Shown here in pieces: positions 43,930 to 52,638 of a stretch of DNA of 64,000 bases. The position numbers and the translations under genes are program-made. The DNA comes from Clostridium sp. chh4-2 (GTDB lineage Bacteria > Bacillota > Clostridia > Lachnospirales > Lachnospiraceae): positions 1 through 64,000 of the forward strand of contig NZ_PKUU01000008.1 in assembly GCF_002899675.1 (NCBI RefSeq). Direction: 5' to 3'. Each line of letters begins with the position of its first letter. Position 1 is the stretch's first letter. Under the pieces are notes generated by a model. It saw only the letters and a program-made list of their open reading frames with translations. It made no database searches and was not told the origin of the DNA.

Positions 43930-44014
43930 GTAATCGCAACTGGCTGGCTTTTCATAGTATTATATGATGAAGCCCCTCTAGCTTTGCGTCGCTGCCTTTC
44001 GGCAGGTTTGCTAA
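43930..44014 (-). promoter_or_regulatory. cyclic di-GMP-I riboswitch (GEMM-I)
   Basis: Minus-strand sequence carries the GEMM-I hallmarks in order: GCAAACC, a hairpin CTGCC-GAAA-GGCAG with GNRA tetraloop, GACGCAAAGC, a variable second hairpin (GGGGCTTC ... GAAAAGCC) and GCCAGTTGC closing the core. It lies in the leader of the 910-aa surface protein gene. Upstream, TTGACT and TGTATATTTAC (about 44025-44050) may be promoter elements but are not convincing. Confidence 0.87.
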
Positions 44015-44152
44015 ATATTCGTTTGTAAATATACAGCAGTCAATCCGTTCTACTGACGTAAATATACGATAATATAATTATACATCACAGGAAATAAATA
44101 GCAAGAGCCGTATAAGATATCCGGATAAAATCGTCATAAAGATCATTATAAA

Positions 44153-44174
44153 AATCTTTATACAATCTTTATAC
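44153..44174. promoter_or_regulatory. tandem direct repeat, candidate KdpE box of the trk/ktr operon
   Basis: AATCTTTATAC occurs twice head to tail with no gap (44153-44163 and 44164-44174), an 11-bp, one-turn spacing typical of OmpR-class dimers. Related boxes lie before kdpA (55147-55187) and before the small gene at 61753. A TACAAT -10 candidate is at 44219-44224. The binding protein is inferred to be KdpE, encoded in this operon. Confidence 0.65.
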
Positions 44175-44259
44175 CAGGATTCATTTTCTTTCTATCATCT
44201 TAATGCGGTTTCCATGTACAATTAAAGTGTAAAAATGAATGGAAAATGGAGGTGCTTTT

Positions 44260-44700
44260 ATGTTATTTAAAAAGACGAAGACCTTTATCATTGTTGGTTC
44301 CAGCCGGTTTGGTTCAGGACTTGCCGGAATGTTGTCACAAAAGGGTTCCAGAGTGGTTGTAATCGATATAAATGAGGATGCGTTCAGAAAGCTTCCGGAT
44401 GATTTTTCCGGTTACGAGATCATCGGCGACGGGACGGATGTTGATATATTAAAACAGGCCGGAATCGAGGAAGCATCCATGGTAATTGCGGCTACGGATG
44501 ACGATAATACAAACCTGTTGATCGCTCAGATTGCCAGCAGGATTTTTCATGTTCCCAATGTCTATTCCCGTTTAAATGATAAGAATAAAGAGAAATTGAT
44601 ACACGGTTTCAATATCAAACCGATCTGCCCGTTTGTGCTGTCGGTCAATGAATTTTCCAGATTGTCCAATGAGGAATACAGGGAGGTCAGCAGCCTATGA
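44260..44700 (+). CDS. TrkA/KtrA-like K+ regulatory protein, RCK_N only
   Basis: 146 aa, a single Rossmann RCK_N domain (IIVGSSRFGSGLAGML dinucleotide loop, VIDINEDAF, GDGTD, VIAATDDDNTNL) and no RCK_C domain. RCK proteins gate K+ uptake channels in response to nucleotides. It is the first gene of the K+ operon and overlaps the next by 4 bp (ATGA). Pairs of RCK subunits, one short and one full-length, suggest a mixed ring on the TrkH/KtrB channel. ATG 44260 with TGGAGGTG. Confidence 0.85.
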   Translation: MLFKKTKTFIIVGSSRFGSGLAGMLSQKGSRVVVIDINEDAFRKLPDDFSGYEIIGDGTDVDILKQAGIEEASMVIAATDDDNTNLLIAQIASRIFHVPNVYSRLNDKNKEKLIHGFNIKPICPFVLSVNEFSRLSNEEYREVSSL

Positions 44701-45362
44701 AAATCGTTATTGCAGGAGGCCGCAATGAAGCCGATTTCCTTATAGGAATGATGTTGTCCGGAAAGCATAAGCTGATCGTCATTAATGAGGACAGGAGTTA
44801 CTGCGAACACCTGTCGTCCGTCCATGATATTCCGGTTATTTTAGGCGATCCATGTAAGGAATATATACTGCAGGACGCGGGAATTAAGAATTGTGACGTG
44901 ATGATTGCGCTGGGAGAGAAAGATGCGGATAATCTGGCCATATGCCAGATGGCGAAACGGCTGTTTGCGGTGAAAAAAACTGTCTGTACGGTCAATAACC
45001 CTAAAAATGTGGAGCTGTTTGAAACGTTGGGGGTGGACCGGGTGATCAGCGCCACCTATATGCTGGCTCACTTTATTGAGCAGGCGTCCATGGTGGAAAA
45101 TATTGTGAATGTGCTGCCTTTAAACACGCAAAAAGTTCTGATGAATGAGATAAAGGTGGATTCTTCTTATCCTGTTGTGGATAAAAAGATTATGGAAATC
45201 GATTTTCCCCATCATGTGATTATCAGCTGCATTATCAGGGGAGAGCAGGTGGTGGTGCCAAACGGCCAGACGAAAATTATGGCTGGTGACCGTCTGCTTG
45301 TATTGGCCACACCGGAAAATCAGGAAAATGTGGTAAAATTGATTATAGGAAGCAGAATATGA
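44697..45362 (+). CDS. TrkA/KtrA-like K+ regulatory protein, RCK_N + RCK_C
   Basis: 221 aa: Rossmann RCK_N (about 1-130; IVIAGGRNEADFLIGM, VINEDRSYCEHL, ALGEKDADNLAICQMA) and RCK_C (about 135-221; VVDKKIMEIDFPHHVIISCI ... MAGDRLLVLATPENQE), the latter often a cyclic-di-AMP site. Overlaps the channel gene by 4 bp. Confidence 0.88.
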   Translation: MKIVIAGGRNEADFLIGMMLSGKHKLIVINEDRSYCEHLSSVHDIPVILGDPCKEYILQDAGIKNCDVMIALGEKDADNLAICQMAKRLFAVKKTVCTVNNPKNVELFETLGVDRVISATYMLAHFIEQASMVENIVNVLPLNTQKVLMNEIKVDSSYPVVDKKIMEIDFPHHVIISCIIRGEQVVVPNGQTKIMAGDRLLVLATPENQENVVKLIIGSRI

Positions 45363-46870
45363 ATAAAACTGGAATAAAAGAAACAGTGACAGTCTCCGGA
45401 TACACTCTGATTGCAGGGTATTTGGGGATTGTTATGATTATGGCGGGAGTGATTACCCTTCTGCCCCTGATTACATTGGCATTTTATCCTCAGGAAATGA
45501 ATCAGGCGGGTTATTTTATCGTTCCCGGAGTGATTTCCATTCTGGCGGGCTATCTGGTAAGCCTGGTTTTGAGAGGTAAGAAGCTGGGAAATCTGGAGAG
45601 AAACCAGGAGATGATCGTGGTTACCGCCACATGGATGATCGCAATCTGTGTGACTGCCATACCGTTTGTGCTGACAGGAAAATATACATTTACTCAGGCT
45701 GTATTTGAGACCACCAGCGGTTTGAGCACCACAGGGCTCAGCGTGGTGGATACGGCGTCGGCGCCTCATATCTTTTTAATCCACCGGACGGTGCTGTTGT
45801 TCTTTGGAGGAGTGGGACTGGTGCTGGTGATGACGTCGGTATTGTCGGATATCTATGGAATGCGCCTGTACAATGCGGAAGGCCATTCCGACCGCCTTTT
45901 GCCCAATCTTTTAGAATCGGCCAGATTGATTATCGGCATTTACAGCGGGTATATACTGGCAGGAACTGCGTTATATGTGATATTCGGGATGAGCCCGTTT
46001 GATGCGGTCAACCATTCCATAGCGGCGCTTTCTACAGGAGGATTTTCCACAAGGCCGGAGAGTATCGGATATTATAACAGTGCGGCTATTGAGATGATAA
46101 CCATTGTTCTGATGCTGTTGGGAGGAACGAATTTTCTGGTTCATCTGCTTCTTTTAAGGGGGAAAATAAAGGCTGTTTTATCTCATTGCGAGACCAGAAT
46201 TACGCTGTTTCTTCTGGCCTTTTTTTCACCTCTGCTGCTTGTACTTTTGATGCAGGAAATGTATAATGAGGTATCAACAGGGATGAGAGCGGCTGTTTTC
46301 CAGGCTGTATCAGCGCTTACCACCACAGGATTTCAAACGGTGGAAACATTTCAGACATGGGGGTCGCCTCTTATGATGATTATGATCGTGCTGATGCTGG
46401 TGGGCGGAAGCACAGGCTCCACGGCCGGCGGGTTAAAGGCGTACCGGGTCTATGTGATATTAAAAGAGATCAAATGGAAGATTATCAGGGATATCTGCCC
46501 CAACCGGATGGTGTTTACCGAGACGATTAAAAGATACGGGAAGGAAGAGGCGGTCAGTTCCAGGGAAAAGGAGCAGATCCATACGTTTATCTGCGTTTAT
46601 TTAATCTTGTTTCTGACAGGGACATTTATTTTCTGTTTATTTGGCTATTCCATACAGGATTCCATGTTTGAGTTTTCTTCGGCTCTCAGCACGGTTGGTT
46701 TATCCGTGGGAATTACTGCGTATGACGCCAATCCGGTGATTCATTGGACTGCGGCTGCGGGGATGTTTTTAGGGCGTCTGGAAGTGTTTGCCGTGTTAAT
46801 CGGAGCGGCCAGAATTATTTCCGATGGAAAAGGGGCGGCAGCGGAACACAGAAAGAATATCAGGAGGTAG
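45359..46870 (+). CDS. TrkH/KtrB K+ uptake channel subunit
   Basis: 503-aa membrane protein with the four pore-loop repeats of the Trk/Ktr/HKT superfamily: TTSGLSTTGLSVV (about 118-130), STGGFSTRPESIG, TTTGFQTVETF and STVGLSVGITAY. Each has the selectivity-filter Gly. It mediates K+ (or Na+-coupled K+) uptake together with the two RCK proteins upstream. Confidence 0.92.
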   Translation: MNKTGIKETVTVSGYTLIAGYLGIVMIMAGVITLLPLITLAFYPQEMNQAGYFIVPGVISILAGYLVSLVLRGKKLGNLERNQEMIVVTATWMIAICVTAIPFVLTGKYTFTQAVFETTSGLSTTGLSVVDTASAPHIFLIHRTVLLFFGGVGLVLVMTSVLSDIYGMRLYNAEGHSDRLLPNLLESARLIIGIYSGYILAGTALYVIFGMSPFDAVNHSIAALSTGGFSTRPESIGYYNSAAIEMITIVLMLLGGTNFLVHLLLLRGKIKAVLSHCETRITLFLLAFFSPLLLVLLMQEMYNEVSTGMRAAVFQAVSALTTTGFQTVETFQTWGSPLMMIMIVLMLVGGSTGSTAGGLKAYRVYVILKEIKWKIIRDICPNRMVFTETIKRYGKEEAVSSREKEQIHTFICVYLILFLTGTFIFCLFGYSIQDSMFEFSSALSTVGLSVGITAYDANPVIHWTAAAGMFLGRLEVFAVLIGAARIISDGKGAAAEHRKNIRR

Positions 46871-46877
46871 GCTGCGC

Positions 46878-48359
46878 ATGATCTATAGTTTTGAAAAGGA
46901 AATCGAGCTGGTTAAAAAAGTGCTGAAAGTTTCAATTGTATGGGTTCTTTCAACGATGCTGGCCATTGTTTTGGAGCGGATGTCCATCCGTGTGGAAAAC
47001 CTGCTGCTGATCTATATGGTAGGAGTCCTGATCAGCATTGTGGAAACCAGCAGTATGGCCTGGGGGATTGGCTCAGCCGTTGTTTTTGTATTTACATTTA
47101 ACTTTTTGTTCACCTCGCCGAAATTTACATTTGCGGTGGATGATCCAAATTATATTGTATCATTTATTATCTTCATCATTGTGGCCGGAATTGTGTCCAC
47201 ACTGACGGTTAAGCTGCAAAAACAGATGCGGATTGCCAACAAGAAGACGGAGATCACTTTAAAAATCAATGACATCGGAAGCGGATTTTTAAATCTGACC
47301 GGTTACGGGGCGATTGAACGGTACAGCCGGGAAAGCCTCAGCAATCTGACCGGACGCAACGTGGACGTGCTTTTACGGGAAAATGAAAAGGATGAATTTG
47401 ATGACAGCATTGCGGAATGGTGCTATCTCCATGCCATGCCATGCGGCCATGGAGAGATTCAGTTTACACAGGACAAAAATCTCTATCTGCCGATCCAGAA
47501 CAGCAATAAAACGTATGGAGTCATAATATTTGACTGTGCGGACGAGGGGCTTCAGGAGGATGAAGAGATCTATATTAAAACTGTAATCTCTCAGATTACC
47601 CTTGTGTTGGAACGGGAGAGACTGGGGAGAGAAAAAGAAGAGGGCAGGATTCAGGTCGAGCGGGAGAGGCTAAAAAGCACGCTTTTAAGAAGTATTTCCC
47701 ACGATCTCAGGACGCCTCTGACAGGGATTGCAGGAAGCGCCAACTTCCTTTTGGATAATCTGAAGGAATTGGACCAGACCACGTCGGAAATCATGCTGAA
47801 GGATATCTGTACGGATGCGGAATGGCTGAATACCATGGTGGAGAATCTGCTTAATATGACCAGAATCCAGGAAGGACGTCTGGATATCAATAAGAAAAAT
47901 GAGGTGGTGGACGATATCATCTCTTCCGCCGTTACTCTGGTATCCAAGCGGATCGGCAATCACACGTTAAAGACGGAAACCCCGGAAGAGATTCTTCTGT
48001 TTCCCGTGGATGCCCGCCTGTTCATACAGGTGCTGGTCAATCTTTTAGACAATGCGTTCCGCCATTCCGGCGACGGCACGACGGTGGTGATTTCAGCTTT
48101 TGCCCAGAGAAATAATATGGTGTTCCGGGTTTCCGATAATGGAAAAGGAATTCCGGAAGGCAAGCTGGAGCAGATATTCGACAATTTCTTTACTACCGCC
48201 TACCAAAACGGCGACAGGCAGAGAGGCGTGGGCCTGGGCCTTACCATCTGCAAAGCCATAGTGGAAGCCCATCACGGCAAGATTGCGGCATATAACAATG
48301 AAAAAGGAGGGGCAACCTTCCAGATAGAACTGCCAATGGAGGATAAAGATCATGAATGA
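46878..48359 (+). CDS. KdpD-like sensor kinase lacking the KdpD N-terminal domain
   Basis: About 493 aa: a DUF4118-type four-helix membrane module (about 15-115; FTFNFLFTSPKFTFAVDDPNY), a GAF-like region (about 130-245), HisKA with SISHDLRTPL (phospho-His275) and HATPase_c (NLLDNAFRHSG, DNGKGIP, GVGLGLTICKAIVEAHHG). The cytoplasmic KdpD domain with Walker motifs and the Usp domain are missing; a protein with those but no kinase is encoded at 59803. ATG 46878 follows AGGAGGT; it overlaps kdpE by 8 bp. Likely a K+ or osmotic sensor. Confidence 0.9.
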   Translation: MIYSFEKEIELVKKVLKVSIVWVLSTMLAIVLERMSIRVENLLLIYMVGVLISIVETSSMAWGIGSAVVFVFTFNFLFTSPKFTFAVDDPNYIVSFIIFIIVAGIVSTLTVKLQKQMRIANKKTEITLKINDIGSGFLNLTGYGAIERYSRESLSNLTGRNVDVLLRENEKDEFDDSIAEWCYLHAMPCGHGEIQFTQDKNLYLPIQNSNKTYGVIIFDCADEGLQEDEEIYIKTVISQITLVLERERLGREKEEGRIQVERERLKSTLLRSISHDLRTPLTGIAGSANFLLDNLKELDQTTSEIMLKDICTDAEWLNTMVENLLNMTRIQEGRLDINKKNEVVDDIISSAVTLVSKRIGNHTLKTETPEEILLFPVDARLFIQVLVNLLDNAFRHSGDGTTVVISAFAQRNNMVFRVSDNGKGIPEGKLEQIFDNFFTTAYQNGDRQRGVGLGLTICKAIVEAHHGKIAAYNNEKGGATFQIELPMEDKDHE

Positions 48360-49038
48360 GCCCAATATTTTAGTGATTGAAGATGACCAGACCATTCAGA
48401 ATTTTATAAAAATATCGCTGAAGACAAAAGGATACCGGTATGTTCTGGCGGAGGACGGCCTGACCGGTATCTCCTTGTTTTATGCCAATAATCCGGATAT
48501 GGTGCTTTTAGACCTTGGCCTGCCGGATATGGATGGAATGGAGGTTTTAAGACAGATCCGCCAGGAATCCGAGACTCCCGTAATCATCGTTTCCGCCAGA
48601 GGGCAGGAAAAGGAAAAAGTTGGAGCTTTGGACGAGGGGGCGGACGACTATATCGTAAAGCCATTTAATGCTGGAGAGATGCTGGCCCGCATCCGCGTCG
48701 CCCTGAGGCACAAGGGAACGGCGGTAAAGCCAATGACGGAATTTGAACTGGACGGGATTAAGATCGATTTTGAACGGAGAAAAGTGTATAAAAGGGGAGA
48801 AGAGATCCATCTGACCCCATTGGAATACAAGATGGTGGTTTTGATGGTGAACAACAGGGGAAAAGTGCTGACCCATAAATACATCCAGCAGGAAGTTTGG
48901 GGCTACGGCACCACGGATGATTACCAGTCTCTCCGCGTGTTTATGGCCAATATCAGGCGTAAAATTGAGGATGACACGACGAAGCCAAGATATATTCTAA
49001 CGGAAGTCGGAGTTGGATACCGGTTTGTGGATGAGTGA
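48352..49038 (+). CDS. kdpE: response regulator KdpE
   Basis: 228 aa: receiver domain with acidic pocket DD (IEDDQT), phospho-Asp54 (MVLLDLGLPDMDG) and Lys in IVKPFNAGE; winged-helix OmpR-type DNA-binding domain (about 130-228; HLTPLEYKMVVLM ... DDYQSLRVFMANIRRKIE). Overall closest to KdpE. Partner of the overlapping kinase gene and probable binder of the AATCTTTATA boxes upstream of the two K+ transporter loci. Confidence 0.9.
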   Translation: MNEPNILVIEDDQTIQNFIKISLKTKGYRYVLAEDGLTGISLFYANNPDMVLLDLGLPDMDGMEVLRQIRQESETPVIIVSARGQEKEKVGALDEGADDYIVKPFNAGEMLARIRVALRHKGTAVKPMTEFELDGIKIDFERRKVYKRGEEIHLTPLEYKMVVLMVNNRGKVLTHKYIQQEVWGYGTTDDYQSLRVFMANIRRKIEDDTTKPRYILTEVGVGYRFVDE

Positions 49039-49042
49039 TGGT

Positions 49043-49069
49043 ATGCCTTGGACTGCTTTTAGGCATTCT
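49043..49069 (+). terminator. possible terminator of the K+ operon
   Basis: ATGCCT (49043-49048) and AGGCAT (49061-49066) followed by TCTTT. The stem is short; it lies between the convergent kdpE and LysR genes. Confidence 0.5.
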
Positions 49070-49070
49070 T

Positions 49071-50006
49071 TCACGCTTGCTGTCCGGAGACATTCACTAC
49101 ATTTTTAATAATACGAATCAGCCCTTCTTCTGCTTGTGAAAGATAGGTATCTTCACGGTAGACGAGGGCTGTTTTTCTGGTAAACGGGCCCTCTTGGGAA
49201 GGGAGGGAAAAATATGAGATACTGTATTTTTCTGAGTCATTGGTACAGGGAATGGCAGGAGTTATGGTTACGCCCAGACCGCGGCGGACGGCATTCAGAG
49301 CCTGTCCCAGATTGCGGATCTGCAAAACTGTATTTGGTGTGATCTTATGCAGAGAAAAATACTGCATGGTAAAGCTGCGTGTGGCCTGATCCCGGCTTAA
49401 CATGATAAAAGGCAGTTTATACCAGTTTTCGGGCTTTAAGCAAGGATAGGCATACCCATCCTGATGAGTGGAATAGGCGTTCAGCCCCATATTGTCCGGT
49501 GCAGCCAGAACCATCTCTTCCTCCGATACTTTTTCATAGACAAGATAGGGTAATTCTTCTGTATAATTGATAAAAATCAGGTTCAATTCTCCGGTTCTGA
49601 TTTTTTGCAGTAAAACAGAGGCAGCTTCTTCGACAATTACAACATGGATTCCCGGATACTGTTCGTAAAAAGCGGGAAGAATGTGGGAAATGAAAAAGTT
49701 TGTCCGGCTCATAGGCAGACCGATTTTAATGCGCCCGCATTGGAGTTTGGCCACATCATTCAAACGGTTGTTAATCTGGTCGTTTAAATATATGATTTCT
49801 GATGCTTTTTCGATGCAGTATTCTCCGGCAAAGGTTGGGACCAAAGATTTTCCTACATGCTGAAATAATTTGGTACCGGCTTCCGCTTCAATGCGCTGCA
49901 GAAATTTACTTAATGCCGGCTGTGAGATATACAGTTCCTGAGCGGCCTTAGAGATACTTCCACATCTTCCTATAGATACCAGATATTCAAAGTCTTTTAC
50001 ATTCAT
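49071..50006 (-). CDS. LysR-family transcriptional regulator
   Basis: About 311 aa: N-terminal winged HTH (FEYLVSIGRCGSISKAAQELYISQPALSKFLQRIE) and a LysR substrate-binding domain (about 90-300). ATG 50006 has AAGGAGG 10 bases upstream; an open frame to 50033 has none. Divergent from the permease-amidohydrolase pair, which it most likely activates through the palindrome at 50099-50113. Confidence 0.88.
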   Translation of the reverse strand: MNVKDFEYLVSIGRCGSISKAAQELYISQPALSKFLQRIEAEAGTKLFQHVGKSLVPTFAGEYCIEKASEIIYLNDQINNRLNDVAKLQCGRIKIGLPMSRTNFFISHILPAFYEQYPGIHVVIVEEAASVLLQKIRTGELNLIFINYTEELPYLVYEKVSEEEMVLAAPDNMGLNAYSTHQDGYAYPCLKPENWYKLPFIMLSRDQATRSFTMQYFSLHKITPNTVLQIRNLGQALNAVRRGLGVTITPAIPCTNDSEKYSISYFSLPSQEGPFTRKTALVYREDTYLSQAEEGLIRIIKNVVNVSGQQA

Positions 50007-50098
50007 CAGTAAAGAACCTCCTTTTTTAATCAAAACCTTTAGAGAATCTGTTTTATCTTATTAGAATACCACAAATTTTTTGCAGTTACAATTTTAAT

Positions 50099-50113
50099 AT
50101 AACTTCTAGTTAT
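50099..50113. promoter_or_regulatory. LysR-type box
   Basis: ATAACTTCTAGTTAT is a perfect 6-bp inverted repeat around TCT and fits the T-N11-A rule of LysR sites. Its centre is about 65 bp before the predicted start of the permease transcript (about 50171), the classic LysR recognition position. Confidence 0.7.
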
Positions 50114-50134
50114 GATTTTTTGAAATATATGTCT

Positions 50135-50164
50135 TTGACGTTTTAGATAGTTCCGGTATATGAT
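50135..50164 (+). promoter_or_regulatory. promoter of the permease-amidohydrolase operon
   Basis: TTGACG (50135-50140), 18-bp spacer, TATGAT (50159-50164). Confidence 0.7.
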
Positions 50165-50225
50165 AAGGATAAGCTTCTGATGGCCGCAGATGTTTAGAAA
50201 AAGAAAATGTATTGGAGGGGTTCAC

Positions 50226-51485
50226 ATGTCACAGACATTAATTGCTGGAATTATTTTAGTTGTGATAATTGCGTTATTTTTAAGCGAAAAAATACCGTTG
50301 GCGGTTACATCTTTAGCCGGAGCGGTAATTGTGGGTTTGTTTGGTCTGGTGGAACACAAGGCGGTATTTACTTCTTTTGCGTCCACTTCTATGGTGCTGA
50401 TGATAAGTATGATGATTGTCGGCTCTTCTCTATTTCATACAGGTCTGGCACAAAAGATAGGAAATGTGCTCTATAAAATGACCGGAGGCAGCGAAAGAAG
50501 CCTGATTCTGATTTCGGTTCTTTCAGGAACGCTTCTTTCTTCCGTATGCAGCGGTACCGCTACACTGGTAACCTTATTTCCTATCATAACCAGTTTATGT
50601 GTGACTGCGAGAGTTTCCGTATCGAAAACTTATCTTCCGCTGTCGTATGGTATCTGCTTTGGAAGTATGCTGACAGTGGCGGCATCCGGCATGGGAACGG
50701 CTTCCTCAGGTTTGCTGGAAGACGCCGGATTCAGAGCTTGGGGATTCCTGGAACCGGCTTATGTGGGTGCGCCTCTGGCTGTTGTGGGAATCATTGTATT
50801 AATGATAATTGGCGGTAAGGTTCTGCCTGATACCCATATGGAGCCTGAGATGAGCAAGACGGATGAAGAAGACAGGAAAAGCCATACATCTGCTAAAATG
50901 TGGATTTCAGGTATTGTAATGATCGCAATTTTTGTAATGATGATTATATCTCCTAAGGGTCTGCCTCTGTATATGATTTCTTCCACCGGAGTAGTTGTGC
51001 TTCTTCTTACGCGTACAATCAGCCAGAAACAGATGTTTGACAGTATTTCATGGAGTTCAGTATTTTTGATTGCAGGAATGACCACCGTTGCCAATGCGGT
51101 ATCAAACAGCGGGTTAGGCCAGGTAATCGCGGATTCTATTTTGAAATTATGTGGAAATAATCAGAATCCGGTTTTTATAATTGCTGTTTTGCTGCTGGTA
51201 ACTGCGCTTTTGACTCAGTTTCTGTCAAATAATGCGAGTATCTTGATTATGGCTCCGATTGGGATAGCGTTGGCAAACAGTCTTGGAATTGAGCCATATG
51301 CATTTGTTATGGCTACATTTGTAGGATGCTTATCCTGTTTTTGTACGCCGATGGCAACTCCTGCTCTCGCATATGTGATGGAGCCTGGGGGATACCGGTA
51401 CCGGGATTTTGCAAAGGCCGGGCTTTTAATGCAGCTGGTGTATTTTATCGTTGGCCTTATTGTAATACCTTTGGTTTGGCTGTAA
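50226..51485 (+). CDS. SLC13/DASS-type anion permease
   Basis: About 419 aa with roughly eleven hydrophobic segments in two repeats. Repeat 1 has SVCSGTATLVTLFPIITSLC, repeat 2 has FLSNNASILIMAPIGIALANSLG followed by FCTPMATPA; these SNT/SNN-type hairpins are the Na+/substrate sites of the DASS family, which moves di- and tricarboxylates or other organic anions. ATG 50226 with GGAGGGG. The adjacent amidohydrolase suggests an N-acyl or ureido organic acid as substrate. Confidence 0.78.
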   Translation: MSQTLIAGIILVVIIALFLSEKIPLAVTSLAGAVIVGLFGLVEHKAVFTSFASTSMVLMISMMIVGSSLFHTGLAQKIGNVLYKMTGGSERSLILISVLSGTLLSSVCSGTATLVTLFPIITSLCVTARVSVSKTYLPLSYGICFGSMLTVAASGMGTASSGLLEDAGFRAWGFLEPAYVGAPLAVVGIIVLMIIGGKVLPDTHMEPEMSKTDEEDRKSHTSAKMWISGIVMIAIFVMMIISPKGLPLYMISSTGVVVLLLTRTISQKQMFDSISWSSVFLIAGMTTVANAVSNSGLGQVIADSILKLCGNNQNPVFIIAVLLLVTALLTQFLSNNASILIMAPIGIALANSLGIEPYAFVMATFVGCLSCFCTPMATPALAYVMEPGGYRYRDFAKAGLLMQLVYFIVGLIVIPLVWL

Positions 51486-51512
51486 AAGGATATAGAACGG
51501 GAGACGGAACAG

Positions 51513-52631
51513 ATGGCAGAAATAGAGAGAGCATTGCTGATTAAAGGTGGCTCTGTGATATCTTTGGCAACAGGAAGAGCAGAACAAAAAGATATTCTCA
51601 TTGAACATGGAACGGTATCAGCAGTTGAAAATAAATTGGAGATCAAAGATTCCGGGAAGATTATTGACGCTTCTGGAATGTACATAACGCCGGGCTGGGT
51701 GGATGCCCACGCCCATGTTTACGAAAGCGGCAGCACCATCGGAGTTTGTGCAGATTCCATGGCTTCTTCAGGCGTGACCTGGGTGGCCGATGCAGGTACA
51801 TCCGGGGCTTGCAATTTTAAAGATATGAAGGAACGTGTCATCCGCAGCAGCCGGATCAATGTAAAGGCATATCTGCATATTTCAAAATGGGGAATTTCCA
51901 AGGAATGCGGTGAACTGCGGGATTTTGAAAACATTGACAAAGAGGCGTGTGTGGATACCTGTCTGAAATACAAAGAAGATATCATCGGCTTAAAAGTCAG
52001 AATTGACCCACGGGTATGCTCCAATGAGGAAAGAGCCATGAAGATTTTAAGAGAGCTGGGAGATAAAACCGGTCTGCCGGTGGTAGTACATGCCAGCAGA
52101 AGCAGCCTTTCATTGGACGATGTTCTTTCTTATTTAAAAAAGGGAGATATTTATGCCCATAGTTATGCGGATAAAACGCCAGGAATTCTTGACCGGGAGG
52201 GCTGTATAAAGCAATCTGCCATAGATGCCAGAAAACGTGGAGTGATCTTTGATCTGTCCCACGGAAACGGTAATTTTTCATTTGAAGTGGCGGAGAAAGC
52301 ATTGGAGCAGGGATTTGCAGTGGACATGATTTCTACGGATCTTCATGTAAACAGCCGGAGCAATGTGGTTGATTTGGCCTCCACAATGTCCAAAATGATG
52401 TGTTTGGGCCTTGATTTAACGAATATTCTGCAAAGAGTAACCCTGTTTCCGGCTAAAATATTAGGGTTAAAAGAAAAAGGCCTGGAGATTATTCCAGGCC
52501 GAAAGGCTGATTTAACCGGTTTCTATATAGAAAACGGAACGTTTGATCTAACGGACAGCGACGGAGAAATGAGAACTGCAAAGCAGCGGTTTGTTAACCG
52601 TTTTACTGTATTAGGAGATATGCTTCTGTAA
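51513..52631 (+). CDS. amidohydrolase/deacetylase family metallohydrolase
   Basis: 372 aa, amidohydrolase TIM barrel with a binuclear metal centre: HAH motif GWVDAHAHV (His66, His68), probable carboxylated Lys161 (GLKVRI), His193 (VVHAS), His216 (YAHSY) and Asp276 (MISTDLHVNS). The pattern matches the EF_0837-like group related to dihydroorotase and adenine deaminase. Members described so far cleave N-acetyl or other amide bonds of amino or hydroxy acids. Co-transcribed with the permease 27 bp upstream. Confidence 0.82.
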   Translation: MAEIERALLIKGGSVISLATGRAEQKDILIEHGTVSAVENKLEIKDSGKIIDASGMYITPGWVDAHAHVYESGSTIGVCADSMASSGVTWVADAGTSGACNFKDMKERVIRSSRINVKAYLHISKWGISKECGELRDFENIDKEACVDTCLKYKEDIIGLKVRIDPRVCSNEERAMKILRELGDKTGLPVVVHASRSSLSLDDVLSYLKKGDIYAHSYADKTPGILDREGCIKQSAIDARKRGVIFDLSHGNGNFSFEVAEKALEQGFAVDMISTDLHVNSRSNVVDLASTMSKMMCLGLDLTNILQRVTLFPAKILGLKEKGLEIIPGRKADLTGFYIENGTFDLTDSDGEMRTAKQRFVNRFTVLGDMLL

Positions 52632-52638
52632 ACTCCTA

